In this document: in pieces, positions 37,465 through 47,399 of the stretch
How the letters are laid out: every line of letters begins with the position of its first letter
Numbering within the stretch: the stretch's first letter is position 1
Assembly (NCBI RefSeq): GCF_000373185.1
Contig: NZ_KB890629.1
Location: 1-64,000, forward strand
Source of the DNA: Segatella paludivivens DSM 17968 = JCM 13650
GTDB taxonomy: Bacteria > Bacteroidota > Bacteroidia > Bacteroidales > Bacteroidaceae
DNA: 64,000 nt
Reading direction: 5' to 3'
The notes under the pieces: generated by a model
The model's input: the letters and a program-made list of their open reading frames with translations, nothing else
Told to the model about the DNA's origin: nothing
Databases searched by the model: none
Program-made: the position numbers and the translations under genes

Positions 37465-37496
37465 TTTGGAGGTTGGTTATACATTCATTAACTTTG
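37465..37496 (+). promoter_or_regulatory. Promoter of SusC/SusD locus 4
   Basis: TTTG (37465-37468) and TAACTTTG (37489-37496) are 20 bp apart. The 140 bp before it (from about 37325) align with 30860-31002 upstream of locus 3, including GAACTNTCAATTCTTTAT and AAATGAAA followed by GCANAAAATATTTGGAG. The leader (about 100 nt) is shorter than in loci 1 and 3 but keeps the AAAGAGAGAGA ribosome-site stretch. Confidence 0.72.
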
Positions 37497-37599
37497 TGCA
37501 CGATAACATTAATAAAATTAATTAAGCGAGAAAAGAAACAGCTTTTATCGAGTTTAAGTAGAGATTTTGTAATTTTTAAGCTTTAAAGAGAGAGACTTT

Positions 37600-40500
37600 A
37601 TGGAAAAGAGACTTTTAGTGTTTCTAGCCTGCATGTTCCTAAGTTTAGGAATGGCACTGGCGCAGATTAGAGTGTCTGGTACTGTAACATCAAGTGATGA
37701 CGGTGAACCAATCACTGGTGCATCAATTCTTGTACAGGGTACTAAAACTGGTACAGTAACAGACGTGGATGGTAATTTTCAATTAACAGCACCGGAAGGT
37801 TGTGTGCTAAGAGTAAGTTACCTTGGTATGAAGACAAAGGATGTTAAGGCTGCTACAAACCTTAAAATCGTTCTTCAGTCAGACAACAGAACACTTGATG
37901 ATGTCGTTGTTACGGCACTTGGTGTGTCACGTGAGAAGAAAGCTCTGGGATATGCTGTTAGTGAAGTTAAGGGTTCTGACTTGATTAAGTCACGTGGTGG
38001 TGTTAGCAATCCTGTTAATGCATTACAGGGTAAAGTTGCTGGTTTGCAGATTTCTTCAAGTTCTGGTTCTATGGGTGGTTCTTCAAAGATTATCATTCGT
38101 GGTGCTAGTTCTCTTTCTGGAAATAACCAACCTTTGTTTGTTGTTGATGGTGTTCCAATTGAAGGTACAGACTATAACTCAACAGAAGTAGGCTCTTCTG
38201 ATGCTAATTCAACAGCACGTGGTGCAGGTGGTTACGACTATGGTAACCTTGTACAGGATATAAACCCTGATGATATTGAAAACATATCAGTGTTGAAAGG
38301 TGCAGCTGCATCTGCTCTGTATGGTTCTCGTGCATCAAATGGTGTAATAATGATTACCACAAAACGTGGACAGAAAGATCAGGGACTTGGCGTTGAGTAC
38401 AGTTCTACGGTTGGTTTCGAAACGGTAACAAAGTTGCCAAAACTTCAAAGTCAATATGGTGGTGGTTATGGCTATGCAGGTGATTACGCTTATGGCAAAG
38501 AAGGTGATGACTTCAAGACAACAACTGTAAATGGAACAACATATACTATACCTGATTATGGTATGGATGAAAGCTGGGGTCCTAAACTTGATGGACGTCA
38601 GGTCGTTTCTTGGGCTGATTTGCAGAAATGGGAAGCTGGTGGTAAGGTAGGTAATCCTACAACATCTTCATGGAGTCCTGCTACTTCTGATTATCGTGAC
38701 TTCTTTAAAACTGGAGTTTCGTATACAAACAATGTAGCTATTTCTAAAGCTTATGATAACAGTGCATTCCGTATTTCATATACAAATACAGCAATGACAG
38801 GTTACCTTCCAAACAGTTCGCAATATAAGAATACTGTAAGTGTTAACGGTAATATCATGAGTAAGGATAAGAAGCTAAACGTGTTCACAAGTGTAAACTT
38901 CTTCAATAGCCGTACAAAAGGTCGTCAGGACACAGGTTATGGTGACAACAATATCATGGTGAAGTTCACTCAGTGGGGACAGCGCCAGCTTAATATGAAC
39001 GAACTCAAAGCTTTGTATCTCAAAGATGATGGAACACAAGGTTCTTGGAATCGAGGTGGCTTTGATGATCCTTCAATTCAGTTCCACAACAATGTTTATT
39101 GGAGCCGTTATATGAACTATGAAAATGATTCACGTAATCGTATTTATGGTAATGTTGGCTTAAGTTATCAGATTCTTCCTCAGTTGAAGGCTCAATACAA
39201 GGCAAATTTAGATTTTTATGTAGACAAACAATATGAGCGTAATGCAGTTTATTCTCAAGAACTTTCTGCATATAAGGAAAGTTCACGTCAACAGTATGAG
39301 TTAAACCATGAATTTATGTTGATGTATAATCAGGCATTCGGTGATTATTCTGTTACAGCTAATCTTGGTGCCAATATTATGCAGCGTCATTATGAACTTA
39401 TTTATGGTCAGACTCAGGGTGGACTTGCAATCCCTCTCTACTATAATCTAGCAAATTCAATAACAACTCCTAAAGCATATAACTATAAATTGGAAAAGGG
39501 AATTAATTCTCTATTTGGTGATGTTACGATAGGATGGAAGAGTATGTTGTTCTTAGAAGCTACATTACGTGGTGATAAGTCATCAACGTTGCCAAAGAGT
39601 AATAATACTTATGTTTATCCTTCTGTTACAGCTAGTTGGTTGTTCTCTGAACTTTTGAAAGATAAAGCGCCTTGGTTGTCTTATGGTAAGTTGCGTGCAG
39701 GCTATGCTCGTGTCGGTAATGATACAGATCCTTATCAAGTGCTGCAAACCTATACACAATACACTAATATAGATAGTTCTACTCCAGGATACCGTCTTGC
39801 AAATACTTTGTCAAACTCAAACTTGAAGCCTGAGTCTACAAAGTCTTGGGAATTTGGACTTGAGACATCATTTCTTAATAACCGTTTAGGATTTGACTTG
39901 ACATATTATACCACTAAAACAAGCAATGAAATATTACCATTGTCTGTTTCTGGTTCAACAGGTTACATCTATAAAATGATTAACTCTGGAACAATAGAGA
40001 ACAAAGGTGTTGAATTTGCTTTTCATGCAACTCCTGTAAAGACACGTAAATTTGAATGGACAACTAATATAACATTGGCTTCAAATAAGAATACTGTTAA
40101 GTCGCTTGCAGATGGCGTAGACTATTATCGTATTTCCAGTGCTCCTTTCAAGGTAGAGATTGGTGCAGTTGTTGGTAAACCTTATGGTGTAATCATGGGT
40201 ACTAATTATGTATATGATAAAAATGGTAACAAGTGTGTTAATTCAAACGGATTATACATGTCAACAAGCGGCAATGAGGATATCGGTCATATCTATCCTG
40301 ATTTCACTGGTGGTTGGTCTAACTCTTTTAAGTGGGGAAATTTTGACGCAAGCTTCCAATTTGACTTTTCAAAGGGTGGTCATTTCTTCTCAACAACTCA
40401 GATGTGGGGATACTACTGTGGTATGTTTGAAGAAACAGCTGCAAACGGTGTACGTGAAAAGGGTATAATCTCTGATGGCGTTGTTTATGGAACAGGTGAA

Positions 40501-40818
40501 AAAAATACAGTAAGAGTAAGTGCCCGCGATTATTATGAAAACTATTATAATGGTCCTGCTGCACAGAATATTTTGAGATCTGATTATATCAAACTTCGTG
40601 AGGTAACAGTAGGTTATACATTTAAATTAAATCCAGTTTGGTTTATTAAGTCTCTTCGCCTATCAGCTTACGGACGTAATCTTGGTGTATGGGGACCTGA
40701 CTGTAAGAACTTTGACCCAGAAATGATAGTCACAAGTTCTGGTAATATACAGGGTATCGAAGGTGGTGCAACTCCTATGGTTGCCAACTATGGTCTTACT
40801 GTAAATCTCAAATTCTAA
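37600..40818 (+). CDS. SusC/RagA-family TonB-dependent outer-membrane transporter (locus 4)
   Basis: A 1072-aa importer. The signal peptide ends ALAQ (about residue 22). The carboxypeptidase-D-like domain is VSGTVTSSDDGEPITGAS onward, and the plug starts LDDVVVTALGVSREKKALGY, a variant typical of receptors paired with SusD-like_2 lipoproteins. It also has PLFVVDGVPIEG and AAASALYGSRASNGVIMITT. The barrel ends NYGLTVNLKF. It lies directly before the xylan region but has its own promoter and two hairpins after its SusD, so it is a separate unit. A role in xylo-oligosaccharide import is possible but not shown. Confidence 0.95.
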   Translation: MEKRLLVFLACMFLSLGMALAQIRVSGTVTSSDDGEPITGASILVQGTKTGTVTDVDGNFQLTAPEGCVLRVSYLGMKTKDVKAATNLKIVLQSDNRTLDDVVVTALGVSREKKALGYAVSEVKGSDLIKSRGGVSNPVNALQGKVAGLQISSSSGSMGGSSKIIIRGASSLSGNNQPLFVVDGVPIEGTDYNSTEVGSSDANSTARGAGGYDYGNLVQDINPDDIENISVLKGAAASALYGSRASNGVIMITTKRGQKDQGLGVEYSSTVGFETVTKLPKLQSQYGGGYGYAGDYAYGKEGDDFKTTTVNGTTYTIPDYGMDESWGPKLDGRQVVSWADLQKWEAGGKVGNPTTSSWSPATSDYRDFFKTGVSYTNNVAISKAYDNSAFRISYTNTAMTGYLPNSSQYKNTVSVNGNIMSKDKKLNVFTSVNFFNSRTKGRQDTGYGDNNIMVKFTQWGQRQLNMNELKALYLKDDGTQGSWNRGGFDDPSIQFHNNVYWSRYMNYENDSRNRIYGNVGLSYQILPQLKAQYKANLDFYVDKQYERNAVYSQELSAYKESSRQQYELNHEFMLMYNQAFGDYSVTANLGANIMQRHYELIYGQTQGGLAIPLYYNLANSITTPKAYNYKLEKGINSLFGDVTIGWKSMLFLEATLRGDKSSTLPKSNNTYVYPSVTASWLFSELLKDKAPWLSYGKLRAGYARVGNDTDPYQVLQTYTQYTNIDSSTPGYRLANTLSNSNLKPESTKSWEFGLETSFLNNRLGFDLTYYTTKTSNEILPLSVSGSTGYIYKMINSGTIENKGVEFAFHATPVKTRKFEWTTNITLASNKNTVKSLADGVDYYRISSAPFKVEIGAVVGKPYGVIMGTNYVYDKNGNKCVNSNGLYMSTSGNEDIGHIYPDFTGGWSNSFKWGNFDASFQFDFSKGGHFFSTTQMWGYYCGMFEETAANGVREKGIISDGVVYGTGEKNTVRVSARDYYENYYNGPAAQNILRSDYIKLREVTVGYTFKLNPVWFIKSLRLSAYGRNLGVWGPDCKNFDPEMIVTSSGNIQGIEGGATPMVANYGLTVNLKF

Positions 40819-40838
40819 AATAAGGGAGGATATACAAT

Positions 40839-42419
40839 ATGAATAATTTTCTAAAATATATATTTTTAGGTTCATTGTGCCTTACCGCTGTATCATGCAG
40901 TGATTTGGATCAAATGAATGTAAGTCCGAATAGTACGTCTGAAGTTCCATCAAATATGTTGATGGAAGGTGCTGAGAAATGGACAATGGATAATATCTAT
41001 GATGTTTGGTTTAGTGGGCGTCAGTGTCTTCCATATTCACAGCAGTGGTCACAGCGTAATTATACAGAAGAGGACAGATATCAGGTTCGTGAGTCTACTA
41101 ATAATAGTTATTTCAACTACCTTTATATGGGTATGGCCAACTTTGATAAGGTTGTCAAGTTGAATTCTGATAATGTAACAAAAGTTAAGAATGCAACATA
41201 TGGTGCAAATGAAAATCAGATTGCTGCAGCTATGATTATGAAAGTTTGGCTGATGGATGTAATTACCGATACATGGGGAAATGTTCCATATTCTGATATT
41301 TCAAAATTAGAAAGTGACAACATCCTGTATTGTAAGTATGACGACCAGAAAGATATCTATGCTGGTATGATAAACGATCTTACCACAGCTGTTAATATGA
41401 TAGATGTTTCACAAACTGCATTCACTTCTGGTGATATAATATTTGGCGGTGATGCAAGCAAATGGAAGAAGTTTGGTAATTCGTTGAAGTGTCGTCTTGC
41501 AGTTCATCTTTCTAAAGTTGATCCTAATTGGAAGTCTTATATTGCAGATGCTTTGAAGAGCGGAGTCATGGAAAGTAATGGTGATGCAGCTAAGTTTACT
41601 TATGTTGCCTCTGGTTCTGATTATTGTCAGTTCTATAAAGGTTTTTTTGTTGATAACCGCAATGACTTTACGATTGCACGTCCTTTGGTTGATATAATGA
41701 AGGGACAGCGTGATACATTGAATAATAAGCAGCATCCTTGGGAAGGAACTTTAGATCCACGTCTAAGTGTTTATACTACTCCAAATGCTGCTGGCGTATA
41801 TCAGGGTATTCCTTATGCTGCACCAACAGGAACACAGGATAAATTTCGTACAAGCTCACCAAACTGGGGTAGTACAAAGCCTCTGGTTGTTCAGAAAACT
41901 TATGCAGTTCCTTTGATGACTTATGCTGAGTTGAAGTTTATTCTTTGTGAGTATAATGGTTATGATGCTGCTGATTATAAAGATGGTGTTAAAGCCTCAC
42001 TTCAATATTGGTATGATTTAGCTGGTATATCTATTTCAAATACGACAATTGATGCATATGTAAATGCCGTTTCTGGAAATGTTAACGCAGAGGCCTGTGC
42101 TCTTCAGAAATATATCGACCTTTATACCAATGGTACTGAAGCTTGGACTGAAATCCGTCGTACAGGTTACCCTGAACAGTTGATTCGCCCAGGTGACATT
42201 ACATGTATTTATAATGGTTCTAAAGTAGCATTTACTCCATTGAGTGAAACTAAAGGTGATATTATTGAACGTGTTAAATATCCGACTAATGAAAGTACAC
42301 TTAATGGTGACAATTGGAAGGCTGCAGTAGCTAAACTTACTGATGGAACAAACAATTATTACAGTAAGATGTATTGGGATGTACGCGCATCAAAATATAA
42401 TCATCCTGCTAACAAATAA
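40839..42419 (+). CDS. SusD-like_2 family lipoprotein (locus 4)
   Basis: A 526-aa substrate-binding lipoprotein of the second SusD type. The lipobox ends TAVSC with Cys at about 20. The start SDLDQMNVSPNSTSEVPSNM (Asp-rich, then N-x-x-P-N) is characteristic. Other blocks are MIMKVWLMDVITDTWGNVPYSD and KKFGNSLKCRLAVHLSKVDP. The C-terminal block is TEAWTEIRRTGYPEQL. It follows its SusC by 20 bp. This subfamily occurs with varied substrates, so no inference on ligand is made. Confidence 0.93.
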   Translation: MNNFLKYIFLGSLCLTAVSCSDLDQMNVSPNSTSEVPSNMLMEGAEKWTMDNIYDVWFSGRQCLPYSQQWSQRNYTEEDRYQVRESTNNSYFNYLYMGMANFDKVVKLNSDNVTKVKNATYGANENQIAAAMIMKVWLMDVITDTWGNVPYSDISKLESDNILYCKYDDQKDIYAGMINDLTTAVNMIDVSQTAFTSGDIIFGGDASKWKKFGNSLKCRLAVHLSKVDPNWKSYIADALKSGVMESNGDAAKFTYVASGSDYCQFYKGFFVDNRNDFTIARPLVDIMKGQRDTLNNKQHPWEGTLDPRLSVYTTPNAAGVYQGIPYAAPTGTQDKFRTSSPNWGSTKPLVVQKTYAVPLMTYAELKFILCEYNGYDAADYKDGVKASLQYWYDLAGISISNTTIDAYVNAVSGNVNAEACALQKYIDLYTNGTEAWTEIRRTGYPEQLIRPGDITCIYNGSKVAFTPLSETKGDIIERVKYPTNESTLNGDNWKAAVAKLTDGTNNYYSKMYWDVRASKYNHPANK

Positions 42420-42424
42420 ATAGT

Positions 42425-42508
42425 AGATAAGATGATTGGTCGCGAGACCAGTCTTATCTATCTCTCTCTCTGATCTTGGGACTGACTTTTTTGTCAGTCC
42501 CTTTTTTT
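42425..42508 (+). terminator. Tandem hairpins ending SusC/SusD locus 4
   Basis: The first hairpin pairs AGATAAGA (42425-42432) with TCTTATCT (42452-42459) and TGGTC with GACCA around loop GCGA. The second is a clean terminator: GGGACTGAC (42478-42486) with GTCAGTCCC (42493-42501), a 6-nt T loop and seven T behind it. Confidence 0.9.
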
Positions 42509-42573
42509 GTTGTCCGAAAATTTGTATTATCTTTGCATAAGATAAACTGCACTCGGCATAACATTCAAGCAAG

Positions 42574-42607
42574 TTTGATGATTCTGTACTCGTTTGTGTT
42601 ATCTTTG
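42574..42607 (+). promoter_or_regulatory. Promoter of the first SGNH esterase gene
   Basis: TTTG (42574-42577) and TATCTTTG (42600-42607) are 22 bp apart, 28 bp before the ATG. A second similar -7 word, TTATCTTTGCA, occurs about 75 bp upstream (near 42528-42538), so two start sites are possible. Confidence 0.5.
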
Positions 42608-42635
42608 CAGTGATAAAAGGATATAAGGTAAAAAG

Positions 42636-43835
42636 ATGAAAAAACTATTATTAATATTGATGTTGTTTGTTTCGCTATTTGTGAATGCTCAAGTTAAGGG
42701 CGTCATAGGGGAACACTGGGTTGGGACTTGGGCCTCAGCGCAACAACCTGTTGTAAAGGCTTATATGCCTTATAACAATAATATGTCAAATCGTTCCGTT
42801 AGACAAATTGTGAAAGTTTCTATTGGCGGGAAACTAATCAGATTGCAAATTAGCAATGAACTTTCTAATGAACCTCTAGTAATACGGTCTGTATATATTG
42901 CTCATGCTAAAGATTCATCTGCTGTTGAAGCTAAAACGGCTAAGTATTTGAAGTTTGGCAATAAGTATAAGGTAACAATTGCAGCAGGAAAGTCTATTTT
43001 TAGTGATGCCTTGGTTTATGACTTGAAACCTTTAGAGCGCTTGTCAATAACGATCAACTATACTTCTGCACCAGTTTCCCCAACCGTACACATGGGCTCT
43101 CGCACTACAAGTTATATTATGCGTGGTGTGACGAATGCAGATAGTGATTTTTCAAAGGCATTCTGTGAAAACCATTGGTTTAATATTGCCGCAATAGATG
43201 TATTTGATGTAACAGGAAAGAGCATAGCTATCATCGGTAATTCTATTACTGATGGAAAAAACAGCACAGATAATGCGCAAAATCGTTGGCCAGATATTAT
43301 GTCTGAGACGTTTCACTATAAATATCATATAACTAATTTTGGTGTATTGAATCTCGGAATTGGTAATAATAGGGTGGTAGTTCCTGGAGGATTCGGAGAG
43401 TTAGCAAAAAATCGTTTTAACCATGATATATTGGAACAACGTGGCTTAAACGCCGTTATTATTTTCGAAGGTGTAAATGATATAGGTGCTGTAGCCAAAG
43501 GTAACAGTGAAGCTGTTGCAATGCAACTCATAGAGTCTTATGATGAAATGATCAAGAAGGCTAAGGAAAGAAAACTTAAAGTATACCTTGGTACGATTAC
43601 TCCTTTTAAGGGCGCAGGATATTATTCTATTTTCCATGACGCAGCTCGTGAAACCGTAAATCAATGGATTAGATTACAAAAGGAAAAAGTTGATGGTATT
43701 CTAGACTTTGATGAGCTTCTTCGTGATCCTGAAGATCACAGCCGAATGCAAAAGAATTTGCAAAGTGACTGGTTGCATCCTAATGCGCAAGGTTATAAGC
43801 TGATGGGAGAATATGCTGCAAGTATAATAAAATGA
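42636..43835 (+). CDS. Secreted SGNH esterase, XynE-like
   Basis: A 399-aa GDSL/SGNH hydrolase with a signal peptide (1-19). An N-terminal jelly-roll-like part (WVGTWASAQQP, SNRSVRQIV, SRTTSYIM) precedes the hydrolase part. Block I, GNSITDG, has nucleophile Ser at about 203; the oxyanion blocks are LNLGIGNN and EGVNDIG; block V, SDWLHP, gives Asp378 and His381. It matches the family of XynE of Prevotella bryantii, thought to remove acetyl groups from xylan. It is a paralogue of the gene at 51476 but is transcribed alone, convergent with the GH35-type gene at 5 bp. Confidence 0.87.
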   Translation: MKKLLLILMLFVSLFVNAQVKGVIGEHWVGTWASAQQPVVKAYMPYNNNMSNRSVRQIVKVSIGGKLIRLQISNELSNEPLVIRSVYIAHAKDSSAVEAKTAKYLKFGNKYKVTIAAGKSIFSDALVYDLKPLERLSITINYTSAPVSPTVHMGSRTTSYIMRGVTNADSDFSKAFCENHWFNIAAIDVFDVTGKSIAIIGNSITDGKNSTDNAQNRWPDIMSETFHYKYHITNFGVLNLGIGNNRVVVPGGFGELAKNRFNHDILEQRGLNAVIIFEGVNDIGAVAKGNSEAVAMQLIESYDEMIKKAKERKLKVYLGTITPFKGAGYYSIFHDAARETVNQWIRLQKEKVDGILDFDELLRDPEDHSRMQKNLQSDWLHPNAQGYKLMGEYAASIIK

Positions 43836-43840
43836 AAGAT

Positions 43841-45418
43841 TTAATACTCGTATAATTTTATGTGTAGAATTTTCCATTCTCCGACAGATATTCTTGCGTG
43901 TCGTCCCTGATGATCTTCATCACCGTTTAGTCTGCGAAGATATTCAATTTTGCCGTCTGCTTTTATTGTAACTTCGTCCACATATCCAATCCCCGAGCGT
44001 TTCCCGTTAAATTGTGATGAGTTCTTTCTACTTGAATCATCATCGCGCCCGTTAATGATGAACCCATCTTCGCCAAGTCTTTCTTCTTTGTTTTGTTGAA
44101 TCTCGTCGTTGTTTTGAAAAGACACGACAATTCCATTCCCAGCGATCAGATAATCATTTTTAGCCAGTTTAATTATTATTCCGCCGCCTTCTTGCCATTC
44201 TTGACCATTTGTTGCACGTTTATCCCAAGGTAAAGTGAAATAATGTCTGCATGTTATTGTGATGTTGTCATCTTTAATTATTTGCTGATAGTCTTCCTTA
44301 TCAAAAAGAACACCGTGGATATTATTCTTATTATAGTGCTTCATAATAGGGGAAAGCTGACGAAGTAGCGAAAAACTACCTTGTAAATTTTCTATTGCTT
44401 CTTTTTCAGCAGTGTCAATAGAGAAAGTGCTATATCCCAAAGCATTGTGTTCACCAAAAACATATAAAGCTCTTACTCCACTATTTGCGCAACATTTACT
44501 TTCTGGAATAAATAGACGGTTGTTCTTGAAATCGTATTTTTGAGCCCAATCTTTAAACCCTTTATCGTAGATATCTGGTGACATCATGTCAATACTTGGT
44601 GCAAAAGCCTTCCATATCTTGCTGAGGTGGGCTAAAGGTCCCGCTGATGGATATTCTCCAGGCTTTCGTCCACGACTATTCATGGCAGCATTTATATAAA
44701 GAGGTATATTGTGGATTTGTTTTGCATTTTTGGCTAGTCGTTCAACATACTTTGCATAATAGATTGCTTGAAATGCTTCGTCCTCATAAAGTTTGTCTTC
44801 TGTATGAAATCCGATTTGATTTAACTCTTTCCGCCATATACCTTTGCTGTATTCCTTGTTTGCTATTTCAGAATAGTCTCTGGCACTTTCAAGCATACCG
44901 ATCTCATTTTCCACTTGGATCATAATAACAGTCTCCTTCTGTGGATCTATTTTTTTAATATGCCTTATGAGAGAAGTAAATGCTGTGTTATCTGCTTGGA
45001 ATACATTCTCAGAAAATGCTGATGCAATTTCCATCTTTTTGCCCTTATCTGTAATTGCCCTTGGAAAACGTTTGGTGTCTTCTTTAAACCACATCGGTGC
45101 ATAGCAACTCATAGAATTCTTCCATGCTCCAAACCATAAAAATATAACCTTAATATTGTTTTTTCGTGCAATATTAATGGTTTCATCGATTAATGAAAAA
45201 TCAAATGTCCCCTCTGTTGGCTCAATTAAGTCCCATTGTGCAGGTACTAGTACAGTATTAATACCAGTCTTGGCAGCCTTAGAAATTGAACTATCAATGT
45301 CTGCAATATTCGTTGCTGCTGAATTACTTAGTTCACCACCTAAAATCATTTCCTGTCCAATGCATTGTGCTGTAAAACACGTTAGCATTGTAACCATAAT
45401 AAATATTATTTTTTTCAT
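43841..45418 (-). CDS. GH35-type glycosidase with DUF5597-like end
   Basis: A 525-aa secreted (alpha/beta)8-barrel enzyme with a signal peptide (1-21). The motif IMIQVENEIG holds the likely acid/base Glu at about 172, and LFIPESKCC the likely nucleophile Glu at about 306, as in clan A enzymes of the beta-galactosidase type. The early block VPAQWDLIEPTEGTFDF is typical of GH35/GH42. The C-terminal 140 residues are a beta-rich domain like DUF5597. It lies 7 bp after xynF on the same strand, so it is probably co-transcribed with xynR and xynF and may remove galactosyl or similar side groups from xylan. Exact specificity is unknown. Confidence 0.78.
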   Translation of the reverse strand: MKKIIFIMVTMLTCFTAQCIGQEMILGGELSNSAATNIADIDSSISKAAKTGINTVLVPAQWDLIEPTEGTFDFSLIDETINIARKNNIKVIFLWFGAWKNSMSCYAPMWFKEDTKRFPRAITDKGKKMEIASAFSENVFQADNTAFTSLIRHIKKIDPQKETVIMIQVENEIGMLESARDYSEIANKEYSKGIWRKELNQIGFHTEDKLYEDEAFQAIYYAKYVERLAKNAKQIHNIPLYINAAMNSRGRKPGEYPSAGPLAHLSKIWKAFAPSIDMMSPDIYDKGFKDWAQKYDFKNNRLFIPESKCCANSGVRALYVFGEHNALGYSTFSIDTAEKEAIENLQGSFSLLRQLSPIMKHYNKNNIHGVLFDKEDYQQIIKDDNITITCRHYFTLPWDKRATNGQEWQEGGGIIIKLAKNDYLIAGNGIVVSFQNNDEIQQNKEERLGEDGFIINGRDDDSSRKNSSQFNGKRSGIGYVDEVTIKADGKIEYLRRLNGDEDHQGRHARISVGEWKILHIKLYEY

Positions 45419-45425
45419 AATGGTA

Positions 45426-47366
45426 TTATTGTTTTAACTTGCTGCTAACAGATATTGGCATAAAGCTAACTCCGGTGAAATCGTACTTTATTGGTTGTTT
45501 TGAGAAAGTTTGAAAGTATCTCAATGTATAGTCACGCCATTCTTTAGCATTGTCTAATTGCACTTGGAGCAACATGTTTACTTTTGACCAACGTTCACCA
45601 TCAACATAAGGCTGAGCGTCTTGCCAAATCTTTTGAAAAGATACGACTTGCTCAATGCCTCTATAATAGAGTCCACATAGTTCATCCCATAAAGTGTCTC
45701 CATTTCTTAATTTGTAATCCCATGGAACATGATGAAACCATAGTAAGTATTCATCTGGACAAGTTTGTAGATTGTCGAACATACTACGGTATGGTTCTCG
45801 GTATTGTGATACTGCATTAGTACCTTTTGAAGATCTGTCAAATCCTACACCATTTTTGTCTGCCTTATGATAATATACAGGGCACCATTCTATTGGATAT
45901 TCTGCTTTGTATCCGTCTGGCTGTGGCCCGTAATGGTGGTCGAATGCAAAGATATGGTGTAGACCTAGCGGCATCATATAGTCGACGCATGCTTCACGGC
46001 TTGTTAGCATCATATCGCCTATAGCATACTCATTAATGTTCTGTCCAAATGTTTGCTGAATCCATTCATGAGCGATTAAATCGGCAGAAAGGGATGGATC
46101 CCATGCCAGTCTACCAAAGGCATACCAGTTGGCTTGTGAGAAAGGATGTCCACACCAATTGATATCATCCCCTATATTACTCACACCTGCTATACCAACA
46201 AGGCAGTCTGGAGATACATAGCTGAAAAATTCTTTCCACATTGTTGCAAGATATACCAGATGTTTGCTTTGTCCTGTATATTCTTGTGTAATTTGGAACT
46301 CTGCCATTTGTTTCGTATGCTTCATGTTGTCGAATATCGGAGCATAGGGTTCACGTGGTTGAAAATCAAGTGGTCCGTTCTTACTTTGAAGTATTACATT
46401 GTTACGGAATTTGCCGTCAAGATCTTGAAATTCATTAAGAGCTTGTTTTACTCTGTCTTCACCTTTATGCTTTGCGCCATATACAAAACTTCGCCACATG
46501 ACGATTCCTTTATGGGGGGCTAGCGCATCTGCCAGCATATTGGCACCGTCGGCATGAGTGCGTCCGTAATCAAATGGTCCAGGTTGCCCTTCTGAATTTG
46601 CTTTTACAAGAAATCCGCCGAAGTCTGGAATTAAAGAATATATCTCGTTTACTTTATTTATCCACCAATTTTTAACTGTTACATCGAGTGGATCTGCAGT
46701 TTTTGTGTATCCTAAAGCCATAGGTGAACCGAAATTCACAGATAGATAAACTTTTATTCCGTAAGGTCTTATTATATCAGCGATATTTCTTATACTATCA
46801 AGATATTCTTTAGTTAAAATCTTAGGAGAGGCATTCACGTTGTTTAGCACACTGCCGTTTATTCCAATAGAGGCATTTGCTCGTGCATATTCAATAATAC
46901 GTTTTTCCCAGTCATAGCTTTTTAGTCTTGAAGAGAAGAAAATACTTTTTCCGGCATAACCACGCTCTATGCTTCCGTCAAGATTATCCCAATGATTGAG
47001 AATCCGTCGTGAATACTTTGGAGCCGAGTATCCTCCAGCGTTACTGCTTGTGCTAAGTTGTTGTGTCCTTAGAGCTTCGTAAACACCATATAGCAGTCCA
47101 ATTTCAGAATGAGAACAAATTGAATCTGCATCATAAATGAATCCGTCATCATTTTTTAAACTTTTGTCAATTATGAGTTTTATGTCTTTGCCATTCCAAT
47201 ATTTCTTTAATTCATCAATGGCAATCTGCATCGTCTTTCCACCTTTCGGTGCAATTACATGAGCTTTGTTTAGAGTCTCGTATCTCAACCACAGATTATG
47301 CCCGTCTTCCGCCGTTATCGTGGAGCAAATAGCAAAGAATATAAATAACAGTATTGTTTTCTTCAT
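45426..47366 (-). CDS. xynF: GH67 alpha-glucuronidase
   Basis: A 646-aa enzyme that removes 4-O-methyl-glucuronosyl groups from the non-reducing end of xylo-oligosaccharides. It has a signal peptide (1-19). The acid catalyst is Glu259 in VKANSEGQPGP, and the base pair is Asp334 in KNGPLDFQPREP and Glu362 in QITQEYTGQ. Other GH67 hallmarks are ILNHWDNLDGSIERGYAG, GGFLVKANSEG and the C-terminal LWFHHVPWDY. Length is slightly short of the usual 650-700. It is 33 bp after xynR on the same strand. The name follows the P. bryantii cluster, in which xynF is the alpha-glucuronidase. Confidence 0.94.
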   Translation of the reverse strand: MKKTILLFIFFAICSTITAEDGHNLWLRYETLNKAHVIAPKGGKTMQIAIDELKKYWNGKDIKLIIDKSLKNDDGFIYDADSICSHSEIGLLYGVYEALRTQQLSTSSNAGGYSAPKYSRRILNHWDNLDGSIERGYAGKSIFFSSRLKSYDWEKRIIEYARANASIGINGSVLNNVNASPKILTKEYLDSIRNIADIIRPYGIKVYLSVNFGSPMALGYTKTADPLDVTVKNWWINKVNEIYSLIPDFGGFLVKANSEGQPGPFDYGRTHADGANMLADALAPHKGIVMWRSFVYGAKHKGEDRVKQALNEFQDLDGKFRNNVILQSKNGPLDFQPREPYAPIFDNMKHTKQMAEFQITQEYTGQSKHLVYLATMWKEFFSYVSPDCLVGIAGVSNIGDDINWCGHPFSQANWYAFGRLAWDPSLSADLIAHEWIQQTFGQNINEYAIGDMMLTSREACVDYMMPLGLHHIFAFDHHYGPQPDGYKAEYPIEWCPVYYHKADKNGVGFDRSSKGTNAVSQYREPYRSMFDNLQTCPDEYLLWFHHVPWDYKLRNGDTLWDELCGLYYRGIEQVVSFQKIWQDAQPYVDGERWSKVNMLLQVQLDNAKEWRDYTLRYFQTFSKQPIKYDFTGVSFMPISVSSKLKQ

Positions 47367-47399
47367 TTTGCAAAATTAATCAATAATTTTATATTATAC